A DNA stretch of 64,000 nt from Bacillus_BA songklensis (GCF_042649685.1 NZ_JBHRZT010000073.1:434001-498000), one strand, 5' to 3'; positions 16,723 to 25,569 are shown, counted from the stretch's first letter. Numbers and translations: made by a program. The notes: a model not told the origin generated them from the letters alone.

Positions 16723-16818
16723 ATGTTATTATTATTAAATAAAAAATTTTTTCAATATTTTAATTTATTGATTTTCCAAGGTGTGAAGCGTTTTCGCAAA
16801 GATATGAGGATTAAGTAG
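16723..16818 (+). CDS. Possible 31-aa leader peptide upstream of hom
   Basis: Short ORF with a good ribosome site (GAAGGGGA, 8 nt before ATG). It begins MLLLLNKKFFQYF and ends in a basic stretch, FRKDMRIK. Its stop is 15 nt before a strong hairpin (16833-16872), and hom starts 86 nt after the stop. This arrangement resembles a leader-peptide attenuator, but the peptide is rich in Leu, Phe and Lys and has no Thr. It could also be an unrelated small protein. Confidence 0.4.
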   Translation: MLLLLNKKFFQYFNLLIFQGVKRFRKDMRIK

Positions 16819-16832
16819 CTATTGTAAATTTT

Positions 16833-16872
16833 CAAATGTTTATCTATAATGTCTTTTATAGATAAACATTTG
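16833..16872 (+). promoter_or_regulatory. Strong hairpin in the hom leader
   Basis: CAAATGTTTATCTATA pairs perfectly with TATAGATAAACATTTG around an 8-nt loop (16-bp stem). No U run follows, so it is not a standard terminator. It lies between the small ORF and the hom ribosome site and could affect read-through, processing or mRNA stability, or be a protein-binding palindrome. Confidence 0.6.
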
Positions 16873-16904
16873 TGTTCTCTAAGAAAACAAAAGGGGTGGA
16901 AAAG

Positions 16905-18206
16905 ATGGTTAAAAGTATTTCAGCCGGTTTATTAGGACTTGGAACGGTCGGCAGCGGAGTAGTAAAAATCATTGAAAATCATCAAGACAAGCTTATGCAT
17001 CAAATTGGCTGTCCGGTTGAAGTGAAAAAGGTGCTAGTAAAAAACCAAGATAAAAAGCGCGATGTAAAAATCGATTCATATAAATTAACGACAAATGTAG
17101 AAGACGTTCTTTTTGATCCGGAAATTGATGTAATCATTGAGGTGATGGGAGGAATTGAACAAACGCGTGATTACATCTTAACAGCATTGCGCAACAAGAA
17201 ACATGTGGTCACGGCAAATAAAGATTTGATGGCTCTGTACGGTTCTGAGTTATTAACGGTAGCCGCCGAAAATGAATGTGATTTATTTTATGAAGCAAGC
17301 GTTGCGGGAGGAATTCCAATCCTTCGTAGTTTAGTAGAAGGACTAGCATCAGATCGCGTGACAAAAATGATGGGAATCGTGAACGGGACAACAAACTTCA
17401 TTTTAACCAAAATGAGCAAAGACGGCCGAGCATATGAGGATGTACTCGCTGAAGCCCAGGCACTCGGGTACGCCGAATCAGACCCCACTTCCGATGTAGA
17501 AGGATTAGATGCAGCACGCAAAATGACCATCCTGGCGACTCTCGGATTTTCTATGAAGATTGACCTCGATGATGTTCGTGTAAAAGGCATTACCGAGATT
17601 ACAGAGGAGGACTTACAATATAGTAAGCAATTAGGCTATACAATGAAGCTAATCGGTTATGCCCATCGTACGGGAGATCATGTAGAAGTAAGCGTACAGC
17701 CTACATTGTTGGCGGATTCCCATCCGTTAGCATCCGTTAACGATGAATATAATGCCGTATATGTGTATGGAGAAGCGGTCGGCGAAACGATGTTTTATGG
17801 GCCGGGAGCAGGAAGCATGCCGACAGCGACAGCGGTTGTCTCGGACCTCTTGGGCGTCATGAAAAATATGCGCCTTGGAGTGAATGGCCGAAGCGCGGTA
17901 GCTCCTCAATATCCAAAGCAATTAAAATTGCCCGATCAAATGTTCTCAAAATATTTCTTGCGTATCCACGTGAAGGATCAAGTGGGAGCCTTTGCTACCC
18001 TTACAGCGTTATTCTCTGAAAGAGGCGTAAGTTTCGAGAAAATTATTCAGCTGCCTGTAAAAGATAGTGAATTAGCGGAAATCGTCATTGTGACGCATCA
18101 GGCATCATTAAAAGATTACGAGGAAGTGTTACAACAGTTGAACGATTTAGAAATCGTTAAAAGCGTAAAAAGCAGTTATCGTGTTGAGGGAGATGGATCA
18201 TTATGA
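16905..18206 (+). CDS. hom: Homoserine dehydrogenase
   Basis: Reduces aspartate semialdehyde to homoserine, the branch point to threonine and methionine. Start set at the ATG after AAGGGGTGG, giving 433 aa, the B. subtilis Hom length. N-terminal NAD(P) motif GLLGLGTVGSGV, the VTANKDLMA and GIVNGTTNFIL catalytic segments, and a C-terminal ACT domain (RIHVKDQVGAFATL) for allosteric control are all visible. The stop overlaps the start of thrC. Confidence 0.95.
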   Translation: MVKSISAGLLGLGTVGSGVVKIIENHQDKLMHQIGCPVEVKKVLVKNQDKKRDVKIDSYKLTTNVEDVLFDPEIDVIIEVMGGIEQTRDYILTALRNKKHVVTANKDLMALYGSELLTVAAENECDLFYEASVAGGIPILRSLVEGLASDRVTKMMGIVNGTTNFILTKMSKDGRAYEDVLAEAQALGYAESDPTSDVEGLDAARKMTILATLGFSMKIDLDDVRVKGITEITEEDLQYSKQLGYTMKLIGYAHRTGDHVEVSVQPTLLADSHPLASVNDEYNAVYVYGEAVGETMFYGPGAGSMPTATAVVSDLLGVMKNMRLGVNGRSAVAPQYPKQLKLPDQMFSKYFLRIHVKDQVGAFATLTALFSERGVSFEKIIQLPVKDSELAEIVIVTHQASLKDYEEVLQQLNDLEIVKSVKSSYRVEGDGSL

Positions 18207-19264
18207 TGTGGCGCGGCTTATTGCAGCAATATAAAGATTATTTGCCGGTAACAGAACATACACCGATGTTAACATTAAATGAAGGGAATACACCCCTTGT
18301 CCATTTACCTTCTCTTTCAGAAGGGCTGGGAATCAACTTATATGTAAAAGTGGATGGTGTGAACCCAACCGGATCATTTAAAGATCGTGGAATGGTCATG
18401 GCGGTTGCGAAAGCGAAAGAAGAAGGTAGTAAAACAGTTATTTGTGCATCAACAGGAAATACATCCGCAGCTGCGGCTGCCTATGCAGCGCGTGCAGGAA
18501 TGGGCTGTATCGTGGTCATTCCAAACGGGAAGATCGCGATGGGCAAGCTGGCGCAAGCCGTCATGTATGGAGCTGAAATCGTAGCAATTGAAGGAAACTT
18601 TGACCATGCATTAGCAATGGTACGCAAACTGAGTGAGACAGCTCCCATTACCCTTGTAAACTCTGTAAATCCATATCGAATTGAAGGGCAAAAAACAGCT
18701 GCTTTTGAAATTTGTGACCAGTTAGGGAAAGCACCGGATGTACTTGCCATCCCAGTTGGAAACGCAGGTAATATTACAGCTTACTGGAAAGGATTTAAAG
18801 AATACAACGAACATCGCCAAACAGGTCTTCCGAAAATGCATGGATTTGAAGCTGAAGGGGCAGCAGCCATCGTTCGTAATCAAGTGATTGAAAATCCGGA
18901 GACGATTGCCACAGCCATTCGGATCGGAAATCCTGCAAGCTGGCAATATGCGGTCAATGCGGCAACGGAATCACAGGGAAAAATTGATGAAGTGACAGAT
19001 AAGGAAATTGTAGAGGCATATCGTCTCATTGCAAGACGTGAAGGCGTATTTGCAGAACCAGGATCTGCTGCATCAATCGCGGGTGTGATCAAGCACGTCA
19101 AACAAGGTTTGATCGCGAAAGGTTCAACGGTCGTGGCGGTTTTAACAGGCAACGGTTTAAAAGATCCAAGCACAGCCATCGACGTAAATGATGTTAAACC
19201 TGTTGTACTGCCAAATGATGAAGAAAAAGTGTTTGCACACATTCAAGGTGTTGTTTCTGTATGA
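18206..19264 (+). CDS. thrC: Threonine synthase
   Basis: PLP enzyme converting O-phosphohomoserine to threonine. 352 aa, the B. subtilis length, when started at the second of two overlapping ATGs (MWRGLL). The PLP lysine lies in GSFKDRGM and the phosphate-binding loop in GNAGNITAYW. The start overlaps the hom stop and the end overlaps thrB by 4 nt, giving a tightly coupled hom-thrC-thrB operon. Confidence 0.95.
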   Translation: MWRGLLQQYKDYLPVTEHTPMLTLNEGNTPLVHLPSLSEGLGINLYVKVDGVNPTGSFKDRGMVMAVAKAKEEGSKTVICASTGNTSAAAAAYAARAGMGCIVVIPNGKIAMGKLAQAVMYGAEIVAIEGNFDHALAMVRKLSETAPITLVNSVNPYRIEGQKTAAFEICDQLGKAPDVLAIPVGNAGNITAYWKGFKEYNEHRQTGLPKMHGFEAEGAAAIVRNQVIENPETIATAIRIGNPASWQYAVNAATESQGKIDEVTDKEIVEAYRLIARREGVFAEPGSAASIAGVIKHVKQGLIAKGSTVVAVLTGNGLKDPSTAIDVNDVKPVVLPNDEEKVFAHIQGVVSV

Positions 19265-20184
19265 TAAAAGATCAGCGCTTTATCATAACTGTTCCAGCGA
19301 GCTCGGCTAACTTAGGGCCGGGTTTCGATTCCGTTGGAATAGCCTTATCCAGATATTTATCTCTCAAGGTCGAACTTGCAGAGAAGTGGGAGTTTATTCC
19401 GAAAACAAAAGATGTAGAAGAGATTCCGACAAATGAAGAAAATTTAATGTATCAAGTAGCTGCACAAGTGGCTGAAAAATATGAGGTTCCATTGCCTCCG
19501 GCTAAAGTAGAAGTAGAAAGTGATATCCCTCTTACACGCGGCCTTGGAAGCAGTGCATCTGCCATCGTGGCTGGAATAGAACTTGCCAATGAATTGTGTG
19601 GCTTACAATTGACTATCGAAGAAAAACTGCGAACAGCAAGCCTAATTGAAGGCCATCCCGATAATGTCGGTCCTTCTCTCTATGGGGGATTGATTATTGG
19701 AAATCACCACGAAAAAAGTACGCAGGTTGTTCATCTCTCCGATATTGATTTAGAAATTGTCGCTGTTATTCCACGTTACGAGTTAAGAACGAGTGAGGCA
19801 AGAAGTGTTCTTCCTAAAGAGCTTTCTTATAGAACTGCGGTTGAGGCCAGTGCGGTAAGTAATGTGTTGGTTGCGGCATTGATGAGCCGCAATTGGCAGC
19901 TGGCAGGAGAGATGATGGAAAGAGACTTGTTTCATGAGCCGTATCGTGCTTCTCTTGTACCTGAATTGGAAGTGGTCCGCCTAGAAGCAAAGAAAAAAGG
20001 GGCTTTAGGGACAGCCTTGAGCGGGGCCGGTCCAACAATCCTTTGTTTGGCTCAAAAAGGCACTGGAAAAGATATTGCCGGCCATTTGCAACATCTTCTT
20101 CCTTCATGTGACGTAAGCCTCCTGCACGTAGATCAGCACGGGGTTCAAACTACAAGAGAGACAGTAAAAAACCATTGTCTATAA
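19261..20184 (+). CDS. thrB: Homoserine kinase
   Basis: GHMP-family kinase that phosphorylates homoserine. 307 aa with the ATP-binding GHMP motif PLTRGLGSSASAIVAG, the N-terminal PASSANLGPGFDS and the C-terminal GAGPTILCL segments. Starts by ATGA overlap with thrC. Last gene of the threonine operon. Confidence 0.95.
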   Translation: MIKDQRFIITVPASSANLGPGFDSVGIALSRYLSLKVELAEKWEFIPKTKDVEEIPTNEENLMYQVAAQVAEKYEVPLPPAKVEVESDIPLTRGLGSSASAIVAGIELANELCGLQLTIEEKLRTASLIEGHPDNVGPSLYGGLIIGNHHEKSTQVVHLSDIDLEIVAVIPRYELRTSEARSVLPKELSYRTAVEASAVSNVLVAALMSRNWQLAGEMMERDLFHEPYRASLVPELEVVRLEAKKKGALGTALSGAGPTILCLAQKGTGKDIAGHLQHLLPSCDVSLLHVDQHGVQTTRETVKNHCL

Positions 20185-20329
20185 AGTGGAACTTCAAAGA
20201 AGAAAAATAGATTATTGTCATTCCCTGAAGGCTTTTGGGCCAGACCCTTTTCGGAATATCGGGAGCATCCTTTCAGCAGCCTTTTGTGAATTCTTATTCT
20301 ACAGAATGGTATTTTTTAACAAATGATAT

Positions 20330-20359
20330 AAAAAAGCCCCCGGGAATGGGGGCTTTTTC
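20330..20359 (+). terminator. Bidirectional terminator thrB / yutI
   Basis: AAAAAGCCCCC pairs with GGGGGCTTTTT around a short loop. It lies between the convergent thrB and yutI genes. Confidence 0.88.
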
Positions 20360-20365
20360 ACATCA

Positions 20366-20602
20366 TTAAAATACTTGTTCTACTTCAACAATGCCTGGTA
20401 CTTCTTCTAAAAGTGCGCGTTCAATACCAGCTTTTAAAGTGATAGTTGAACTTGGGCAGCTGCCGCAAGCACCTAATAAACGTAATTTTACGATGCCATC
20501 TTCTACATCCACTAATTCACAGTCTCCGCCGTCACGTAGTAAGAACGGGCGAAGTTTATCTAATACTTCTTGAACTTGTTCTTTCATATCCATATCTGAC
20601 AT
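20366..20602 (-). CDS. yutI: Nfu-type Fe-S carrier YutI
   Basis: 78-aa NifU C-terminal-domain protein that carries an Fe-S cluster on the CxxC of GACGSCPSSTITLK. ATG follows GGAAAGGAG. Same orientation and neighbours as in B. subtilis. Repeat copy 2 occupies its upstream region on the opposite side from the coding sequence. Confidence 0.92.
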   Translation of the reverse strand: MSDMDMKEQVQEVLDKLRPFLLRDGGDCELVDVEDGIVKLRLLGACGSCPSSTITLKAGIERALLEEVPGIVEVEQVF

Positions 20603-20684
20603 ACTAATCGACTCCTTTCCTTATGATTTATTATAAACGGTCTTGCAGAAAAAATCTATTCAACTGCTGTCGGTAATGTTAACC

Positions 20685-20893
20685 TATATATAAATCCACA
20701 TAAATCATTTGACGTGGATAAAAAACATCCACGCAAATGATTTACGCATAAGCGGCCGCCAATCTCCCTTACGGGTTCGTGTCAGCCGCTTATACGAAGA
20801 CCTTTGTAAGCCTGCTCAAGGTGAGAGAACAGAAAGGCGCAAATAGAAGACGAACCAGTGACAGAGGTTAAAAAATTAAATTGGATTTATATA
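20685..20893 (+). repeat. Structured ~205-bp dispersed element, copy 2
   Basis: Has the best-preserved ends of the family: ATATATAAATCC at the left mirrored by GGATTTATATAT at the right. Hairpin 1 pairs CATTTG-CGTGGAT with ATCCACG-AAATG. Hairpin 2 pairs ATAAGCGGC with GCCGCTTAT around CCTTACGG. The GAAGACCTT...CAAGGTG box forms the short stem 3. It lies in the divergent region between yutI and yuzD, points toward yuzD and ends 68 nt before its start. The flanking TATATA may be a target duplication or part of the inverted repeat. Confidence 0.85.
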
Positions 20894-20960
20894 TGAAAAG
20901 TGTTCGAGTATTTTTTGTAATGTGCAATCAAAATTAGGGCGTCCAAGAGGGGGAAGTACC

Positions 20961-21296
20961 ATGGTAAAGGAAAAGGTGGAAATATGTGTATATGGGGCAG
21001 AGGTTATTTGTGCAAGTTGTGTCAATTTGCCTTCCTCAAAAGAAACGTATGATTGGCTGGAAGCTGCCGTTTCAAGGAAATTTCCAGATCAGCCCTTTGA
21101 TTTATCATATATAGATATTCATAATCCTCCCGAGGATTTGGAAAAGAAGCAGTTTGCCCAGCGAGTCATTGAGGAAGACTTATTTTATCCGGTTGTTGTG
21201 ATTAAAGGGGAAATTGTAGGGGAAGGGAATCCAAAATTAAAGCGTATTTATGAAGAACTTGAGAAATATGGATATCAGCCAAAAGAAACCCCGTAG
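20961..21296 (+). CDS. yuzD: YuzD family protein (DUF1462)
   Basis: 111-aa YuzD family protein with a thioredoxin-like fold and a CASC motif (AEVICASCVNLP) near the N terminus, suggesting a thiol or Fe-S related role alongside yutI. Start ATG follows AGAGGGGGAAG; the longer frame from 20922 is unsupported. Its stop codon TAG lies inside the left arm of the terminator. Function is not established. Confidence 0.85.
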   Translation: MVKEKVEICVYGAEVICASCVNLPSSKETYDWLEAAVSRKFPDQPFDLSYIDIHNPPEDLEKKQFAQRVIEEDLFYPVVVIKGEIVGEGNPKLKRIYEELEKYGYQPKETP

Positions 21297-21314
21297 AGCT
21301 CTACGGGGTTTCTT
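21283..21314 (+). terminator. Terminator overlapping the yuzD stop codon
   Basis: Perfect inverted repeat AAGAAACCCCGTAG / CTACGGGGTTTCTT with an AGCT loop. The yuzD stop TAG is part of the left arm. Confidence 0.85.
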
Positions 21315-21351
21315 GTTATTGTATAAAAAAGCATGCATGACACATTGAAAT

Positions 21352-21522
21352 GGTCCAGCTGCAGCTCCTAATCTTTCGGTCGTTTCACTTCTGTCCATGA
21401 AACCAAAAGTGGTTTCCCGGTCAGAAGCTCCAAAGTACAGGATGTACAAAGGCAGACGTGGTGATTGACGTCGCAGCGTCTGCCAACCTCCTGTTGTATT
21501 GTACAGCCACCTCCGCTTTTCT
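21352..21522 (-). repeat. 3'-end GC-rich dispersed element behind yutJ
   Basis: Reads from the yutJ stop as TAGAAAAGCGGAGGTGG and ends in the complement of GGTCCAGCTGCAGCTCC. Inside lie a GGCAGACG.../CGTCTGCC stem (about 21451-21484) and a block near 21378-21420 (GTTTCAC..., TGAAACCAAA) that recurs at 32553-32600. Confidence 0.65.
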
Positions 21523-22588
21523 AACCGCTATGATGTTTATACATCCAAAGGATACCGGACTTTAAGAGGCGGGCTACCCGGCCTGTAATAGGCCGCTCTG
21601 CTAATAAGCCGAAGCCATGCTTTTTGCCTAAAGAGCCGAGAACGCCTTTTAATTTAATAGAAGGAAGTTCTTCTGGCAGTGATTCACCTTTCCATCTCTT
21701 TAACAGCACTTGAACAATTTGCTCGGCTTGCCCTTCCGCTAATTGTGCGCTTGGGGCATGAGGCAGACTTGCGCAGTCTCCAACCACATACACATGTTCA
21801 TCAGTTGGAAGGTTATGATATTTAGTTAATATAACTCTTCCTTGAGGATCTTTTTCAACGTTAAGATCACGAACGACTTTAATTGGCTGAATACCGGCTG
21901 TCCAGACAATGACATCGCTATGAATAGGCTCACCGTGATTATAGACAGCGCTTTCTTCTACTTTTGTGATATTGGCATTGTTAATGACTTCCACCCCATG
22001 GGAAGTAAACCATTGCTGTACATAATTGCTTAATCTTTCAGGAAAAGCGGATAAAATATGTTTACCGCGGTCAAACAATTTAATAGTTAAGTCAGGCCGG
22101 CTTTCGCTTAACTCACTTGCAAGCTCAACACCGCTTAACCCTGCTCCGACAATCGAAACAACAGAATGGGCAGGCAGATTGTTTAACATTTGATACGTTT
22201 TTCTGGACGCATCGATTGATTGGATACTGTATGTATATTCTTCAGCACCAGGAACGTTATGATACTTATCTTCGCAGCCCAAACCAATAACTAAATCATC
22301 GTAGGAAACAGAGTCTTGGTCTTGTAAATGGACAACTTTATTTTCTAGATCGATATTTGTGACCATACCGTATTTAATGTGTAAACGAGAGTGCTCAGGA
22401 AATGCAACACGAACATGCTGGTCGGCGATGGTGCCTGCTGCCAATGCGTAAAATTCAGTTTTTAAGCTGTGATATGGAGCTTTATCGATGAGTGTGATTT
22501 GAACATCTTCTGGTAGTTGAGTCGGGAGAAGTCTTTGTAGTATACGCATGCCGCCATAACCGCCGCCAAGAATAACAAGATTCTTCAT
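21521..22588 (-). CDS. yutJ: NADH dehydrogenase-like flavoprotein YutJ
   Basis: 355-aa type-II NADH dehydrogenase-like protein. Start at the ATG 8 nt after AAAGGAG; the frame to 22639 is unsupported. The N-terminal FAD motif is LVILGGGYGGMRI, the second dinucleotide motif is VSIVGAGLSGVELA, and VYVVGDCA is the FAD-binding C-terminal motif. It may oxidise NADH at the membrane but lacks proof; the yumB homologue at 26443 is a second member in this window. Confidence 0.85.
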   Translation of the reverse strand: MKNLVILGGGYGGMRILQRLLPTQLPEDVQITLIDKAPYHSLKTEFYALAAGTIADQHVRVAFPEHSRLHIKYGMVTNIDLENKVVHLQDQDSVSYDDLVIGLGCEDKYHNVPGAEEYTYSIQSIDASRKTYQMLNNLPAHSVVSIVGAGLSGVELASELSESRPDLTIKLFDRGKHILSAFPERLSNYVQQWFTSHGVEVINNANITKVEESAVYNHGEPIHSDVIVWTAGIQPIKVVRDLNVEKDPQGRVILTKYHNLPTDEHVYVVGDCASLPHAPSAQLAEGQAEQIVQVLLKRWKGESLPEELPSIKLKGVLGSLGKKHGFGLLAERPITGRVARLLKSGILWMYKHHSG

Positions 22589-22821
22589 GGGAAATTCTCC
22601 TTTAGCTTCTAGACATTTACCTTCTATATTCGATAACATATTTTATTGGAATAACACTTTGTGATAACACGTTTAATCTTTATTGCATCTAAAAGTATAA
22701 CGAAATTAATCAAAAATAACAACAAGTTTTCGGTTAATTTTCAACACATTTCGCTATGTCTCTAAATTGACGTTTTCTGTAAAACAAGGTACGATTAAAA
22801 ATTAGTAGCGAGGTGAAAAAA

Positions 22822-23061
22822 ATGATTAAGCCAATTGTAGAGTTTTGTATTAGTAATCTGGCTAGCGGTTCTCAAAAGGCACTGGAACAATTAGAGAAAG
22901 ATCCGAATTTTGATATTATCGAGTATGGTTGTTTAGGGTATTGCGGAAAATGTGCCCATTCTTTATTCGCTCTCGTAAACGGAGAGATTGTCCTTGGAGA
23001 AACACCTGAACAATTAGTTGAACATATATACGAATATTTAGAAGAAAACCCAATGTTTTAA
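22822..23061 (+). CDS. yuzB: DUF1450 family protein YuzB
   Basis: 79-aa YuzB (DUF1450). Cys-containing motifs EFCISN and EYGCLGYCGKCAHSLFALVNG suggest a thioredoxin-like ferredoxin or metal-binding role, not proven. Start at the ATG 7 nt after GCGAGGTGA. Very high match to the family along its whole length. Strong terminator follows. Confidence 0.9.
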   Translation: MIKPIVEFCISNLASGSQKALEQLEKDPNFDIIEYGCLGYCGKCAHSLFALVNGEIVLGETPEQLVEHIYEYLEENPMF

Positions 23062-23100
23062 AAAAAGCTTGTCGAAAAACAATTTTTCGACAAGCTTTTC
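23061..23100 (+). terminator. yuzB terminator
   Basis: AAAAGCTTGTCGAAAAA pairs with TTTTTCGACAAGCTTTT, a perfect 17-bp stem with a very small loop. Confidence 0.9.
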
Positions 23101-23196
23101 TAACGTCTTCTAATCAATATATAAATGAATGCTTTTTTAGAAAAATTTTGAGAAGGGGCAATGGGTTAGAAAATATTTCAATTAAGATAATAAATA

Positions 23197-23889
23197 TTAC
23201 ATGACTGTCGCATGTTGCTCTCTAATTTCATACCAGCGATCTCGTGCCATCTCCACAATTTTTTGATCTCCGCTTTTCGTGTGCTTTTGAATAATTTGAG
23301 AAAAATAGAAAGCCGATTGTTTGTAATCGCCTATTCTTCTGCTTAATTCCCCAATCATATATAAAATTCTGGCTGCACTCATTTGTGTACCGCGAAAGTC
23401 ATCTCTGCTATACGATTGTATATATTCCTGTCTTGCGTAGGTCAAAAAATGCATTTCACTCTGCTCATTTCCTTTTATGCGATAAAGCCAGGCTAGGCGA
23501 AGCAATAATCCTGCTGTGGTAATATGTTTCTCTTTTTTTAAGGAGGCACAATAAAGGGCTAACTTATAGCTGCTAATGGCTTGTTCAAGCGTTCTTTTCT
23601 CTCCGTAATTTTGGACTTTCCATTGATTCCAAACTTTTTCCTTGATGGTGTTAAGGGAGTTAGGAGGGAAGTAAGGCATAAAATCTTCTGTGGTGGAAAA
23701 TCCGCAATGTGGGCAAACATTGACGTGATAAAAAATAGGATTCAATTCTTCTTTCTCATAATGAGTAAAAAAATCTGTATCATATTTAACCGCCTTAATA
23801 AAGCGTGAACGAATCTTTTTAGTGGAATATGCTTGGTGACAAACCACACAAGTTAGATGCCGATCATATAATGGTTCCAATTGACTCAC
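23197..23889 (-). CDS. DUF2225 zinc-ribbon/TPR-like protein
   Basis: 230-aa DUF2225 protein. Two CxxC pairs (CVVCHQ near residue 15 and CPHCGF near residue 60) should form a zinc ribbon, and the C-terminal two thirds are helical, TPR-like (YKLALYCASLKKEK, LLRLAWLYRIKG). Function unknown. Start ATG at 23889, with an upstream AGATGGGAGGC site. No close partner gene. Confidence 0.8.
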   Translation of the reverse strand: MSQLEPLYDRHLTCVVCHQAYSTKKIRSRFIKAVKYDTDFFTHYEKEELNPIFYHVNVCPHCGFSTTEDFMPYFPPNSLNTIKEKVWNQWKVQNYGEKRTLEQAISSYKLALYCASLKKEKHITTAGLLLRLAWLYRIKGNEQSEMHFLTYARQEYIQSYSRDDFRGTQMSAARILYMIGELSRRIGDYKQSAFYFSQIIQKHTKSGDQKIVEMARDRWYEIREQHATVM

Positions 23890-24037
23890 GCTAATAGCCT
23901 CCCATCTAGGTATTTTTGATCATTAATCATTTTATTGATGATTATATCATAAATCTTTTGAACTATTTTGGTAGTTGTGTATAAAAAATAATTAGAAAGA
24001 ACGGGGGGATAATAATTTCAGGTAAAAAGATAGAAAA

Positions 24038-24069
24038 AAACCCCCTTGATCGAAAGAATCAAGGGGTTT
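24038..24069 (-). terminator. Minus-strand terminator in front of dapF
   Basis: AAACCCCCTTGAT pairs with ATCAAGGGGTTT. The T run follows the stem only on the minus strand, yet the minus-strand gene here begins downstream of it. It would therefore end a minus-strand transcript that begins near or inside dapF. Confidence 0.65.
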
Positions 24070-24156
24070 GAAACGGGGGATATTTTCATTGTGCTCTTTT
24101 TTAATTATCTTTATACTAGAAAGCAATAAAAAATTTGCTTGCAGCGGAGGACTAAA

Positions 24157-25017
24157 ATGAAAAGCTTTCAATTTACCAAAATGCATGGTCTAGGAAACAA
24201 TTATATTTACGTCAATCAGTTTGAAGAGAAACTGGAAGAACATGAGCTGGCAGCCCTGGCAGTGAAAGTATCCAATGTTCATACGGGAATCGGATCGGAC
24301 GGGATGATTTTAATCTGTCCTTCTGATGTGGCACCTGTGAAGATGCGCATTTTTAATAATGATGGATCAGAAGGGAAAAATTGCGGAAATGGATTGCGCT
24401 GTGTCGCCAAATATGCTTATGAGCATAAGCTGGTACAAACAGAGGTATTCAAAATTGAAACTCTTTCTGGATTAGTGGAAGCACAAGTACAGGTGGAAAA
24501 TGGTATTGTTCAAAGTGTGACGGTAGACATGGGGAAACCGCGTTTAGCAAGGCATGAAATTCCGATGCATGGACAAGATGTTGAGCAAGTAGTGGCTGAA
24601 AAAGCTTCTTTTAACGGAGAAGATTATGAAATTACCGCTGTTTCGATGGGGAACCCACACGTCATTTTTTATGTGTCAGATATTACTGAGGCACCCGTGA
24701 CTACCTTAGGTCCTGTTGTTGAAAAACATGAGCGCTTTCCAGAAGGCATCAATGTCGAGTTTGTAGAAGTAGTAAGTGAAAACGAATTGCATTTTCGCGT
24801 ATGGGAAAGAGGCTCAGGTGTGACGCAAGCTTGTGGAACAGGTGCCTGTGCAGCAGTCGTAGCATCCATATTAAACGGCTATACAAAGAAAAACGTGCCG
24901 ACTACCGTTCATTTAGCAGGAGGAGATCTTGTTATTACATGGACAGAAGAAGGGAATGTTTTCATGACAGGGCCTGCGGAAACGATTTGTACAGGGACAT
25001 ATTATTATGAATTGTAA
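24157..25017 (+). CDS. dapF: Diaminopimelate epimerase
   Basis: Converts LL- to meso-diaminopimelate for lysine and peptidoglycan. 286 aa from the ATG after GGAGG. The two catalytic cysteines are in NCGNGLRC (Cys76) and ACGTGAC near residue 225. GIGSDGM and NNDGSEG are typical substrate-binding segments. Same place as in B. subtilis, between yuzB/yutK and yutM. Confidence 0.95.
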   Translation: MKSFQFTKMHGLGNNYIYVNQFEEKLEEHELAALAVKVSNVHTGIGSDGMILICPSDVAPVKMRIFNNDGSEGKNCGNGLRCVAKYAYEHKLVQTEVFKIETLSGLVEAQVQVENGIVQSVTVDMGKPRLARHEIPMHGQDVEQVVAEKASFNGEDYEITAVSMGNPHVIFYVSDITEAPVTTLGPVVEKHERFPEGINVEFVEVVSENELHFRVWERGSGVTQACGTGACAAVVASILNGYTKKNVPTTVHLAGGDLVITWTEEGNVFMTGPAETICTGTYYYEL

Positions 25018-25086
25018 GGCGGCAGATTATTTGTTGAAGCAGCCAGTTATGAGTATACTAGGAATGAAAAGGAGGTCGAATGATTA

Positions 25087-25452
25087 ATGAGTCAAGATAT
25101 CCTAACAATTACTGAAGCAGCAAGCTTTCAAATAAAAGATATGATGAAAGAACACGGCGAGACAGGTGCTTATTTACGTGTTGCTATTCAGGGTGGAGGG
25201 TGCAGCGGGCTTTCTTACGGCATGGGGTTTGATCATGAAGTAAAAGAGGGCGACGTTGAATTTGAACAACATGGAATTAAAATTTTAGTAGACAAGGAAA
25301 GTGCACCCGCTTTAAAAGGAACAAAAATTGATTATAAACAGTCTATGCTTGGGGGCGGATTTACAATCGATAATCCGAACGCCATCGCATCCTGTGGCTG
25401 CGGTTCCTCTTTCCGTACCGCTGCAAATGCCGGTACGCCTGAAGAGTGTTGA
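25087..25452 (+). CDS. sufA: A-type Fe-S carrier (HesB/IscA family), YutM/SufA
   Basis: 121-aa A-type carrier with the three conserved cysteines in GGCSGLSY and CGCGSS. Transfers Fe-S clusters to apoproteins. The ATG lies 11 nt after GGAGGT, a slightly long spacing. Named yutM or sufA in Bacillus. The terminator is directly downstream. Confidence 0.9.
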   Translation: MSQDILTITEAASFQIKDMMKEHGETGAYLRVAIQGGGCSGLSYGMGFDHEVKEGDVEFEQHGIKILVDKESAPALKGTKIDYKQSMLGGGFTIDNPNAIASCGCGSSFRTAANAGTPEEC

Positions 25453-25498
25453 GGAAGAATTTACCCTATAAGCTCAAATAAGCAAGGAAAGTGTTATA

Positions 25499-25536
25499 AA
25501 AAAATGACGGGTGCTTATTGCACCCGTCATTTTTTA
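25499..25536 (+). terminator. sufA/yutM terminator
   Basis: AAAATGACGGGTGC pairs with GCACCCGTCATTTT, with a T run. Confidence 0.88.
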
Positions 25537-25569
25537 ACTCTATAAGAAAGTATAAATTATGCTTTAAAA

